From Rhodococcus rhodochrous (GTDB lineage Bacteria > Actinomycetota > Actinomycetes > Mycobacteriales > Mycobacteriaceae), in NCBI RefSeq assembly GCF_900187265.1, contig NZ_LT906450.1, positions 2,781,444 through 2,845,443 of the forward strand: a stretch of 64,000 bases of DNA, in the 5' to 3' direction. The translations under genes were made by a program, and so were the position numbers. Shown one piece after another: positions 57,389-64,000 of the stretch. Each line of letters begins with the position of its first letter. The first letter of the stretch is position 1. The notes beneath the pieces were generated by a model that was given only the letters and a program-made list of their open reading frames with translations, did not search any database and was not told where the DNA came from.

Positions 57389-58729
57389 TTATCCGCCGGC
57401 GCGGGCGGAGAGGGTGACCAACGCCGGCTCCGCGGGGCCGCAGCACCCACCCGCGTCGGCGGTGTCGGCGGCGGGGTCGTCGAACACTCCGGCGCCGCCG
57501 CACACTCCGGTCTCGGGCAGGGTCAGCTCGACGCGGGCGGCGGCATCATGATCACCGGCGAGGGCGGCGGCGATGCTGCGGACCTGCTCGTAGCCGGTCA
57601 TCGCCAGGAACGTCGGGGCCCGACCGTAGCTCTTCATCCCGACCACATAGAAGCCGGGTTCGGGGTGGGTGAGCTCGGCGACGCCGTGCGGGTAGACGGT
57701 CCCGCACGAGTGCACGTTCGGGTCGATCAGCGGGGCGAGCGCGGTCGGGGCCTGCAGCACCGGGTCGAGGTCGAGACGGATTTCCGAGAGCCACGACAGG
57801 TCCGGCCGGAAGCCGGTGGAGGCGATGATCTCGTCCACCGCCTCGAGGCGGGCTCCGGTATCGGAGACCACCGCGACCTGACCGTCGGTGGCGGGTTCGA
57901 CGGCGGCGGTGCGGAACCCGGTGACCACGGTGAGCAGCCCGTCGTCGACGGCCTTTTTCGCGCGCAGTCCCAGGGCGCCGCGGGCAGGCAGTTGGTCGTC
58001 CTGGCCGCCGCCGAACGCGGCGCCGACCTCGCCGCGGCGCACCGCCCAGGTCAGGCGGGTGCCGGAGGCGGTGCGGGCGAGCTCGGCCAGCGCCACGATT
58101 GCGTTGAGTGCCGAGTGGCCGCTGCCGGCGATGACGGTGTGGCGGCCGGCGTAGCGGGTGCGCACCGCATCGTCGCCCAGGTCGGGGACGCGGTAGGTGA
58201 TGGTCTCGGCTGCGGCGCGTTCACCGAGGGCGGGCAGGCCTTCGCCGCCGAGGGGGTTGGGAGTGCTCCAGGTGCCGGAGGCATCGATGACGGCGCGGGC
58301 GAGCAGGCGGGTGTCGGTGCCGTCGCGGTGGCGGATGTGCACCGACAGTGGTTCGGTGTCGCGGCCGGCGTCGACGATGCGGTCGCGGCCGCGGCGGGCG
58401 ATGCCGACGACCTCGTGATCGAGGCGGACCGCGTCGCCGAGGGCGGTGGCCAGCGGGCTCAGGTACTGCCCGGTCCAGTCCTGGCCGGTGGGGTAGGCGT
58501 CGTCGTCGGGGGCCTTCCAGCCGGTGGTGTCGAGGAGGCGGCGGGCGGCGGGGTCGATCAGTTCGGCCCAGCGGGAGAAGGTGCGGACGCTGTGCCATTG
58601 CGTGATGGCGGCTCCGACGACGTCGCCGCGTTCGAGTACCAGCGGTTCGAGGCCGCGTTCGCGCAGGTGGGCGGCGGCGGCCAGGCCGATCGGTCCGGCT
58701 CCGACGACGACGATGGGCAACTCGCTCAT
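57389..58729 (-). CDS. FAD-dependent pyridine nucleotide oxidoreductase with C-terminal cysteines
   Basis: A 446-residue flavoprotein. The FAD motif VVVGAGPIGLAAAAHL is at 6-21, a second nucleotide-binding motif is at VIAGSGHSALNAIV, and ASTGFRPDLSW occurs late. Unusually, the C-terminus has cysteines in ETGVCGGAG and GGCCGPAEP, which could bind an arsenical. It is the first gene of the minus-strand operon, read away from arsR-arsN across the ATCGAT operators. ATG 58729 after AAAGGA. Confidence 0.82.
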   Translation of the reverse strand: MSELPIVVVGAGPIGLAAAAHLRERGLEPLVLERGDVVGAAITQWHSVRTFSRWAELIDPAARRLLDTTGWKAPDDDAYPTGQDWTGQYLSPLATALGDAVRLDHEVVGIARRGRDRIVDAGRDTEPLSVHIRHRDGTDTRLLARAVIDASGTWSTPNPLGGEGLPALGERAAAETITYRVPDLGDDAVRTRYAGRHTVIAGSGHSALNAIVALAELARTASGTRLTWAVRRGEVGAAFGGGQDDQLPARGALGLRAKKAVDDGLLTVVTGFRTAAVEPATDGQVAVVSDTGARLEAVDEIIASTGFRPDLSWLSEIRLDLDPVLQAPTALAPLIDPNVHSCGTVYPHGVAELTHPEPGFYVVGMKSYGRAPTFLAMTGYEQVRSIAAALAGDHDAAARVELTLPETGVCGGAGVFDDPAADTADAGGCCGPAEPALVTLSARAGG

Positions 58730-58742
58730 GACAGATCCTTTC

Positions 58743-58820
58743 ATCGATGGGTATCGATCTAAGCTGCTGTCAGAGTATCGATGGTCGTCGATGTATGCAA
58801 CCATCGATGCTGATCGATAC
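58743..58820. promoter_or_regulatory. ArsR operator array in the divergent promoter region
   Basis: Five ATCGAT hexamers in 78 bp (58743, 58753, 58777, 58803 and 58813). They are arranged as nested inverted repeats: GTATCGATC (58751-58759) with GATCGATAC (58812-58820), and ATCGATGGT (58777-58785) with ACCATCGAT (58800-58808). They lie between the flavoprotein start and the ArsR-fusion start, as expected for ArsR repression of both directions. Confidence 0.7.
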
Positions 58821-58829
58821 AGTGGGGGT

Positions 58830-59714
58830 ATGACAGCACTCGGCTTACCGATCACCGCTCCTGGCGCGGAGGTGGACTTCGACGCCCTGAGCCCGCAGGA
58901 TGCGGCCACCTACGCCGGATGGTTCGCCTGCCTGGCCGAACCCACGCGGGTGCGGCTGCTGCACCACGTCGCCGCCCATCCGTCCGGCATCACCGTCGGC
59001 GAGCTCGCCGACAGGCTCGGGATCGGCCAGCCCACCATCTCCCATCACGTCCGCAAACTCGCCGACGTCGGCTTCGTCATCACCGGCAAACAGGGCACCA
59101 GCACCGTGGTGCGGGTCAACCCGAGCTGCTGCAGCGACCTGCCCAGTGCTGCCGACGCGGTCATGGGGGTGCTCACCGCCCGCCCGTGCTGCCCCGAGGA
59201 TGTCCCGGCCGATGTGGCCGTGCGCCCACTTGCGGGCGGTGACTGGGAGGCGGTGCGCCGCATCTACGCCGACGGCATCGCCACCGGCGCCGCGACGTTC
59301 ACCACCGAAGTCCCCAGCCGCGACCACCTCGACAGCCAGTGGTTGCCCGAGCATCGCTGGGTCGCCGAGATCGACGGACAGGTCGTCGGCTGGGCAGCCT
59401 TGAGCCCGGTATCGAACCGCGAGTGCTATCGGGGGGTGGCCGAAAATTCGGTGTATGTCGGCGACGGCATGCGCGGGCGCGGCGTCGGCAAGGCCCTGCT
59501 GCGCACCCAGGTCATCGCCGCCGATCAGGGCGGATTGTGGACGCTGCAGACCTCGATTTTCCCGGAGAACCGGGCCAGCCTGGCGCTGCACCATTCGGCG
59601 GGTTTCCGCACCGTGGGTGTGCGCGAGCGCATCGGCCGGCTCGACGGCATCTGGCGCGACACCGTGCTGCTCGAACGCCGCTCCGAGGCCGTTCCCGCCA
59701 CCGAGAACCAGTGA
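58830..59714 (+). CDS. ArsR repressor fused to an ArsN-like N-acetyltransferase
   Basis: A 294-residue fusion. Residues 20-125 are an ArsR winged helix (PTRVRLLHHVAAHPSGITVGELADRLGIGQPTISHHVRKL) with paired cysteines C100-C101 and C120-C121 for arsenite sensing. Residues 129-290 are a GNAT domain of the phosphinothricin-acetyltransferase type (IYADGIATGAATFTTE; GMRGRGVGKALLR). Its closest arsenic-related family is ArsN1, which acetylates the organoarsenical antibiotic arsinothricin. The protein may both sense and detoxify. ATG 58830. Confidence 0.88.
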   Translation: MTALGLPITAPGAEVDFDALSPQDAATYAGWFACLAEPTRVRLLHHVAAHPSGITVGELADRLGIGQPTISHHVRKLADVGFVITGKQGTSTVVRVNPSCCSDLPSAADAVMGVLTARPCCPEDVPADVAVRPLAGGDWEAVRRIYADGIATGAATFTTEVPSRDHLDSQWLPEHRWVAEIDGQVVGWAALSPVSNRECYRGVAENSVYVGDGMRGRGVGKALLRTQVIAADQGGLWTLQTSIFPENRASLALHHSAGFRTVGVRERIGRLDGIWRDTVLLERRSEAVPATENQ

Positions 59715-60043
59715 GAGTGACTCGGGTGGAGATGGACATCGAACTGCTGTACTTCGACGGCTGCCCGAACTGGGAGAAGGCCCGAGACCGCCTCGCCGAG
59801 GCGCTGGCAGCGACCGGCAACGCCGGTACCCCGATCCGGCTGCGCCGTATCGAGACCCCGGAGGCCGCCGAGCGCGTCGCCTTCCCCGGATCCCCGACCA
59901 TCCGCATCGACGGGACCGATCCGTTCGGCCCCACCGAGGGCGTCGGATTGACCTGCCGCGTCTACCGCACCGCCGACGGGCTCGAGGGTGCCCCGAGCAC
60001 CGCCGATCTGATCACCGTGCTGCGGCAGGCCGAACACCGGTAG
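59711..60043 (+). CDS. Thioredoxin-fold small protein of metal-resistance loci
   Basis: A 110-residue protein with a thioredoxin-like opening (MDIELLYFDGCPNWEKARDRLAEAL) and a PGSPTIRIDGTDPFG strand. Related proteins often sit beside mercury or arsenic genes, but their role is unclear. A single cysteine in FDGCPNW replaces the CxxC pair, and a second cysteine is in GLTCRVY. GTG 59711 overlaps the preceding stop (GTGA); ATG 59732 is the alternative. Confidence 0.75.
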   Translation: MRVTRVEMDIELLYFDGCPNWEKARDRLAEALAATGNAGTPIRLRRIETPEAAERVAFPGSPTIRIDGTDPFGPTEGVGLTCRVYRTADGLEGAPSTADLITVLRQAEHR

Positions 60044-60056
60044 ACCTGGCATCGGC

Positions 60057-60088
60057 TTGACCTTCGAGTCGACTCGAAGGTTTACCGT
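60057..60088 (+). promoter_or_regulatory. MerR-type promoter with operator in an overlong spacer
   Basis: A -35 TTGACC (60057-60062) and a -10 TACCGT (60083-60088) are separated by 20 bp. The spacer, with the last two bases of the -35, forms the perfect 20-bp palindrome CCTTCGAGTCGACTCGAAGG (60061-60080). This layout is the classic target of MerR-family activators that untwist the promoter. Confidence 0.75.
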
Positions 60089-60103
60089 CGAGGAGTGAGC
60101 ACG

Positions 60104-60877
60104 ATGCTGATCTCCCAGTTCGCCGAACACACCGGTGTCCCGGCCACCACCTTGCGGTACTACGAATCCGCAGGACTGGTACCCGCGGAGCGAACCGACA
60201 GCGGATATCGCATCTACGGCGAGCGCGATGTCGACCGCGTCGCCTTCATTCAGGCGGCCAAGCACGTGGGACTCCCCTTGGGCGAGATCCGCGAACTGCT
60301 CGCGGTGTGGGAGCACGATCCCTGCGCCGAGGTCCGTGCGCAGCTACGCCCGAAAATGGCCGCACGCCTGGACGAGGCCACCACGCGGACCGCGGAGCTC
60401 ACCGCGTTCACCGACACCCTTCGAGCGGCGCTGGCCCAACTCGACGATCTGCCTGATCGCGCCGAGCCATGCGATGCCGGCTGCGGATTCCTCGCGCCGC
60501 AGCCCCGCTCCGAGCTGGTCGACCTGCCTTTCGCTCCCTCCCGCGCCGCGATCACCGTGCAGACCGGCCCACCGATCGCCTGTTCCCTCGGCGCCGCCGA
60601 CCACGAGGAACGCGTGCACCGGTGGCAGCAGGTTCTCGCCGGTGGCGTCCGCGAACCGGGGCCGGGGGATGTTCGACTGCGACTGCCCCTCGACCGAGTC
60701 GGTGCGCTGGCCGAACTCGCCGCCGCAGAACAGCAGTGCTGCCCGTTCTACGACTTCCACCTGCATCTGCGTGGGAGCGAGGTGGTGTTCGACGTGGCAG
60801 CACCGCCGGAAGCGGCCGCGATGGTGCGCGAGTTGTTCGGCGACACCACGAGCACGAGCGCTGCGCCGGCTCGCTGA
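60104..60877 (+). CDS. MerR-family metal(loid)-responsive regulator with C-terminal extension
   Basis: A 257-residue regulator. Residues 1-70 are the MerR winged helix (TTLRYYESAGLVPAERTDSGYRIY). C74, C123 and C127 (HDPCAEVR; EPCDAGCGF) match the three-cysteine mercury/arsenic type. Residues about 140-257 form an additional domain with EQQCCPFYDFHLHL, not present in short MerR proteins. ATG 60104 is eight bases after AGGAG; GTG 60095 is possible. It probably activates itself and the next transporter. Confidence 0.85.
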   Translation: MLISQFAEHTGVPATTLRYYESAGLVPAERTDSGYRIYGERDVDRVAFIQAAKHVGLPLGEIRELLAVWEHDPCAEVRAQLRPKMAARLDEATTRTAELTAFTDTLRAALAQLDDLPDRAEPCDAGCGFLAPQPRSELVDLPFAPSRAAITVQTGPPIACSLGAADHEERVHRWQQVLAGGVREPGPGDVRLRLPLDRVGALAELAAAEQQCCPFYDFHLHLRGSEVVFDVAAPPEAAAMVRELFGDTTSTSAAPAR

Positions 60878-60964
60878 CCACCGGACCCGCAACCCGGGGT
60901 ACCACACCCCGGTCCTGATGCCCCCGCTGTGCTTGACCCCGCCTCGAAAGGGCTCTACCTGCGC

Positions 60965-61942
60965 ATGTCCGCGATTCAGTGGCTCGAACGCCACCAAATC
61001 CTCGTGTACCTCGGCGCCCTGGCGTTCGGCGCGGCCGTGGGGCTGACCCTGCCGGGCTCCTCGTCGGTGTTCGAAGCCAGCATCTACCCGCTGCTCGGGG
61101 CGCTGCTCTACGCGACCTTCCTGCAGGTGCCGTTCACGAAACTGGCCGAGGCCTTCCGCGACCGCCGGTTCCTCATCGCGGCCCTGGTGCTCAATTTCGT
61201 TGTCGTCCCGGTCGTCGTCGCCGCGCTGACCGTGGTGGTCACGTTCCCGCAGGCCGTGCTGCTCGGGGTCCTGCTGACCTTGCTCACCCCCTGCATCGAC
61301 TACGTGATCGTGTTCTCGGGTCTCGCCGGAGGGGACAGCAGGCGCCTGCTCGCCGCCTCACCGCTGCTCATGCTCGCTCAAATGGCGGCACTGCCGCTGC
61401 TGTTGTGGCTGTTCATGGGCCCAGAACTCACCGACATCGTCGACATCGGGCCGTTCCTCGAAGCGTTCGTCATCTTGATCGTCGTCCCGCTCGGGCTGGC
61501 GTGGGCGACGCAGGCCCTGGCCGCACGACGCCGGGCCGGTGTCGTGCTCACCACCGCATTCACTGCCGCGATGGTTCCGCTGATGGCCGGGACCTTGTTC
61601 GTCGTCGTGGCCGGCCAGATCCCGAAGATCCGCGATGAACTCCACCAGGTCGGCACGGTCATCCCCGTCTACGCCGCCTTCCTGGTCATCATGGCCGGAC
61701 TCGGATGCGCCGCGGCACGGATGTTCCGGCTCGACGTCGGCCGCTCACGCGCGTTGATCTTCAGTGGTGCCACCCGCAACTCGCTGGTGGTCCTTCCGCT
61801 CGCGCTCGCACTACCGGCCGGCTACGCGCTGACTCCCGTCATCGTCGTCACCCAAACCCTCGTCGAACTCGTCGGCATGGTCCTCTACGTCCAGCTCGTC
61901 CCCCGCATGGTGCGAGACACGCGGACCGCACCTCGGCCATGA
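60965..61942 (+). CDS. Arsenic resistance transporter of the bile acid:sodium symporter (BASS/ACR3-like) superfamily
   Basis: A 325-residue protein with about ten membrane helices. The order of helices and motifs (LLGALLYATFLQVPFTKLAEAFRDRRFL; LLTLLTPCIDYVIVFSGLAGGDSRRLLAASPLLML; SGATRNSLVVLPLALALP) matches the arsenite-efflux-like branch of the BASS superfamily. The cysteine in LTPCIDYV is at the position of the ACR3 functional cysteine. It follows the MerR regulator. ATG 60965 is used; GTG 60929 is possible. Confidence 0.82.
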   Translation: MSAIQWLERHQILVYLGALAFGAAVGLTLPGSSSVFEASIYPLLGALLYATFLQVPFTKLAEAFRDRRFLIAALVLNFVVVPVVVAALTVVVTFPQAVLLGVLLTLLTPCIDYVIVFSGLAGGDSRRLLAASPLLMLAQMAALPLLLWLFMGPELTDIVDIGPFLEAFVILIVVPLGLAWATQALAARRRAGVVLTTAFTAAMVPLMAGTLFVVVAGQIPKIRDELHQVGTVIPVYAAFLVIMAGLGCAAARMFRLDVGRSRALIFSGATRNSLVVLPLALALPAGYALTPVIVVTQTLVELVGMVLYVQLVPRMVRDTRTAPRP

Positions 61943-61991
61943 GGCCACCGTTCGCACCGACAATGATCCGATCATCGCGGTGCGGGGGCGC

Positions 61992-62426
61992 TCAGGCGCG
62001 GGCGACGTCGGGAACGAGCTCGGCGATCAGCGCCTCGACCTTGACTTTGATCTCGTCGCGGATCGGACGCACCGCCTCGACCCCTTGCCCGGCCGGATCC
62101 TCGAGCACCCAATCCCGATACGACGTGCCCGGAAACACCGGGCACGTGTCGCCGCACCCCATGGTGATCACCACATCCGAGGCCTGCACCGCATCGACAG
62201 TGAGGATCTTCGGGTTCTGCGCGGAAATGTCGATACCCACCTCGGCCATCGCCGCGACCGCGGCCGGGTTGACCTCCTCGGCCGGGGCCGAGCCCGCCGA
62301 GCGGACCTCGACCCGGTCGCCAGCCAGCGCAGTGAGGAACCCCGCAGCCATCTGAGAACGGCCGGCATTGTGCACACACACGAACAACACCGAGGGTGTG
62401 CGATCGGTCGAGGAATCAGTTGTCAT
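61992..62426 (-). CDS. arsC: Arsenate reductase, low-molecular-weight phosphatase type
   Basis: Reduces arsenate to arsenite for export. The 144-residue protein has the P-loop C17-VHNAG-R23 and a second redox pair C91 and C95 (MGCGDTCPVFPG) typical of this class; in actinobacteria the reductant may be mycothiol or thioredoxin. ATG 62426 after GAAAGGA. It is downstream of a second ArsC-like gene and the ACR3 pump on the same strand. Confidence 0.9.
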   Translation of the reverse strand: MTTDSSTDRTPSVLFVCVHNAGRSQMAAGFLTALAGDRVEVRSAGSAPAEEVNPAAVAAMAEVGIDISAQNPKILTVDAVQASDVVITMGCGDTCPVFPGTSYRDWVLEDPAGQGVEAVRPIRDEIKVKVEALIAELVPDVARA

Positions 62427-62453
62427 GAAAACAGACGTCCTTTCGAAGAGAAT

Positions 62454-63104
62454 TCAGGCAGAAACGGTGTCGAGTTCGGCCAGCAAAGCCCGCACGCGAG
62501 TGTCGATATCGTCGCGGACGGCGCGCACCGTGCCCAGCGACTCGTCGTCCGGATCGATCAACGACCAATCGAGGTAGCGCTTACCCGGATACACCGCGCA
62601 CGCATCACCGCACCCCATGGTGATCACCACATCGGCGGCTGCCACCACATCGTCGGTCAGGGGTTTGGGATATTCGCCGCCGAGATCGAGCCCGATCTCG
62701 GCCATCGCCTCGACCACGACAGGATGAATCGCCGCTGCAGGAGCCGATCCGGCGGAGCGCACGTGCACCCGTCCCGCGCCGTGATGAGCCAGCAGTGCCG
62801 CGGCCATCTGCGAACGTCCGCTGTTACGCACGCACACGAACAGCACTTCCGGCACATCCTTCGGTATAGCGCCCTCGGCCTGCGCCAGAGCAGTGAGGCG
62901 TTCGCCCGCGAAGCGGGTGGCCAGCGAGGGCAAATGGGTATGGATCTTGGCGGTGCGCCGCAGCGCCGCATACGACTCGAAGACCATCCGCTCGACGGTC
63001 TGCGCCGAGAACACCCCGGCGTACTTCTCGGCGAGATGTTCGGCACTGCGGTGCAGCACCGCCTGAGGCATCAGTAATTCTGGCTGAGCAGCGTGCTGGG
63101 ACAT
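62454..63104 (-). CDS. arsC: Arsenate reductase with N-terminal three-helix extension
   Basis: A 216-residue protein. Residues 1-75 form a helical domain (AEHLAEKYAGVFSAQTVERM) seen in many actinobacterial ArsC-like proteins. Residues 85-216 are the phosphatase-like domain with C91-VRNSG-R97 and the pair in MGCGDACAVYPG. The function is presumably as for the smaller ArsC, with a possible regulatory or dimerisation domain. ATG 63104 after AGGAG. Operon with the ACR3 gene (25-bp gap). Confidence 0.87.
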   Translation of the reverse strand: MSQHAAQPELLMPQAVLHRSAEHLAEKYAGVFSAQTVERMVFESYAALRRTAKIHTHLPSLATRFAGERLTALAQAEGAIPKDVPEVLFVCVRNSGRSQMAAALLAHHGAGRVHVRSAGSAPAAAIHPVVVEAMAEIGLDLGGEYPKPLTDDVVAAADVVITMGCGDACAVYPGKRYLDWSLIDPDDESLGTVRAVRDDIDTRVRALLAELDTVSA

Positions 63105-63129
63105 CGATATCTCCTGACGTGGCCGATCC

Positions 63130-64000
63130 TTACGGCGCGGCGGGGGCAGATGAACGGGTGAAACGCTTCCGCAGAGCGAGCGAGACGTAGATCAGAGCAA
63201 CCAGGACAGGGACCTCGATGAGCGGACCCACCACCCCGGCCAAAGCCTGACCGGAGGTGACACCGAAGGTGCCGATCGCCACCGCGATGGCCAGCTCGAA
63301 GTTGTTTCCGGCGGCGGTGAACGCCAGTGTGGTGGTGCGCTCGTAACCGAGCCCCACTGCCGCACCGAACAGGAACCCGCCGCCCCACATCAGGACGAAG
63401 TACGCGAGCAGCGGCAACGCAATGCGCACCACGTCCCAGGGCTGCGAGGTGATCTGCTCACCCTGCAGCGCGAACAGGATCACGATCGTGAACAAGAGTC
63501 CGTAGAGCGCCCAGGGACCGATCTTCGGCAAGAAGGTCTCTTCGTACCACTCGCGGCCTTTGGCTTTTTCGCCGAAGTGGCGGGTCAAGAAACCGGCGAC
63601 GAGGGGGATACCGAGGAAGATCAGCACCGATTTGGCGATCTGCCACGGCGAGACATCGAGGGTGGTCTGCTCCAAGCCGAGCCAGCCGGGCAAGATCGAC
63701 AGGTAGAACCAGCCGAGCACAGCGAACATGATCACCTGGAACACCGAGTTGATCGCAACCAGCACGGCGGCGGCCTCACGGTCGCCGCAGGCGAGGTCGT
63801 TCCAGATGATGACCATCGCGATGCATCGGGCAAGGCCGACGATGATCAGGCCGGTGCGGTATTCGGGCAGGTCGGGCAGCAGCAGCCAGGCGAGGGCGAA
63901 CATCAGCGCCGGGCCGAGCACCCAGTTGAGGAGCAGCGAGGAGATCAGCAGCTTGCGATCGCCCGTGACAGTGTCGAGACGGTCGTAGCGCACCTTCGCA
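63130..64000 (-). CDS. acr3: ACR3-family arsenite efflux pump (5' end outside window)
   Basis: Exports arsenite across the membrane, driven by the proton gradient. About 290 C-terminal residues are present, with the motifs AKVRYDRL, GLARCIAMVIIWNDLACGDREAAAVLVAINS (functional cysteine in LARC) and LAFTAAGNNFELAIAVAIGTFGVTSGQALAGVVGPLIEVPVLV. The frame is open to the window edge. It is upstream of the two arsenate reductases in one operon. Confidence 0.93.
   Translation of the reverse strand, partial: AKVRYDRLDTVTGDRKLLISSLLLNWVLGPALMFALAWLLLPDLPEYRTGLIIVGLARCIAMVIIWNDLACGDREAAAVLVAINSVFQVIMFAVLGWFYLSILPGWLGLEQTTLDVSPWQIAKSVLIFLGIPLVAGFLTRHFGEKAKGREWYEETFLPKIGPWALYGLLFTIVILFALQGEQITSQPWDVVRIALPLLAYFVLMWGGGFLFGAAVGLGYERTTTLAFTAAGNNFELAIAVAIGTFGVTSGQALAGVVGPLIEVPVLVALIYVSLALRKRFTRSSAPAAP

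Noticed and set aside
55075-57450. Single 791-residue minus-strand protein spanning arsO and the MFS gene
   Set aside because: The upstream part is the wrong frame of the MFS gene. A clear ATG with AAGGA at 56151 and the ATGA overlap show two separate genes.

Overview
The window is chromosomal DNA from a high-GC, mycolic-acid-containing actinobacterium, most likely a Rhodococcus or a close relative. The evidence is the very high GC at third codon positions, the complete Pup-proteasome locus, a gene order that matches the Mycobacterium tuberculosis Rv2125-Rv2089c neighbourhood from memory, LGFP-repeat cell-envelope proteins, and a gbl-type gamma-butyrolactone gene set of the kind described in Rhodococcus. 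No rRNA, tRNA or CRISPR array was seen.

Layout. (1) 1-8.6 kb: a GH65 phosphorylase-like gene (cut by the window edge) with a trehalose-phosphate phosphatase, a winged-helix protein, an orphan lumazine synthase, an SDR with a divergent AraC-type regulator, and an MFS exporter coupled to a PAC2 protein. (2) 8.6-18.7 kb: metH, a HAD hydrolase, trhO, an RluA-like pseudouridine synthase, hisE-hisG, a convergent thioesterase and RecB-like nuclease, and trmI. (3) 18.7-30.2 kb: an LppK-like lipoprotein with an iron-box-like site, then mpa, an F420-type nitroreductase, dop, pup, prcB, prcA, a PAP2-diacylglycerol kinase that overlaps prcA antisense, pafA, pafB and pafC. Mpa unfolds substrates that PafA tags with Pup, the PrcAB core degrades them, and Dop prepares or removes Pup. 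PafBC is a WYL-type regulator pair. (4) 30.2-38.6 kb: tatA, tatC, helY, a DUF4333 membrane protein, a 5'-3' exonuclease, an Xaa-Pro peptidase and a DprE2-like SDR.

(5) 38.6-54.9 kb is accessory DNA. It opens with a decayed serine-resolvase fragment and an imperfect ~38-bp repeat whose partner lies at 48.66 kb. Between the two copies are conserved unknowns and a large secreted LGFP-repeat protein with a C-terminal NucA/NucB nuclease domain. That protein looks like an envelope-displayed polymorphic toxin. Beside it are a small membrane protein that shares a motif with it, two translationally coupled unknowns, a divergent one-repeat LGFP protein and a gamma-butyrolactone-receptor-type TetR. Next come gblE, gblR and gblA, giving two paralogous receptors around one synthase, and then an intact ISL3-family element with an 8-bp target duplication.

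(6) 55-64 kb is an arsenic-resistance island. It has a flavin monooxygenase, an MFS exporter and a second flavoprotein, divergent from an ArsR fused to an ArsN-like acetyltransferase across an array of ATCGAT operators. A thioredoxin-like protein, a MerR regulator with a canonical overlong-spacer promoter, an ArsB/ACR3-like transporter, two arsenate reductases and an ACR3 pump (cut by the right edge) follow.

Many chromosomal genes here appear to be transcribed as leaderless messages: a TAnnnT -10 hexamer sits 5-7 bases before the start codon.
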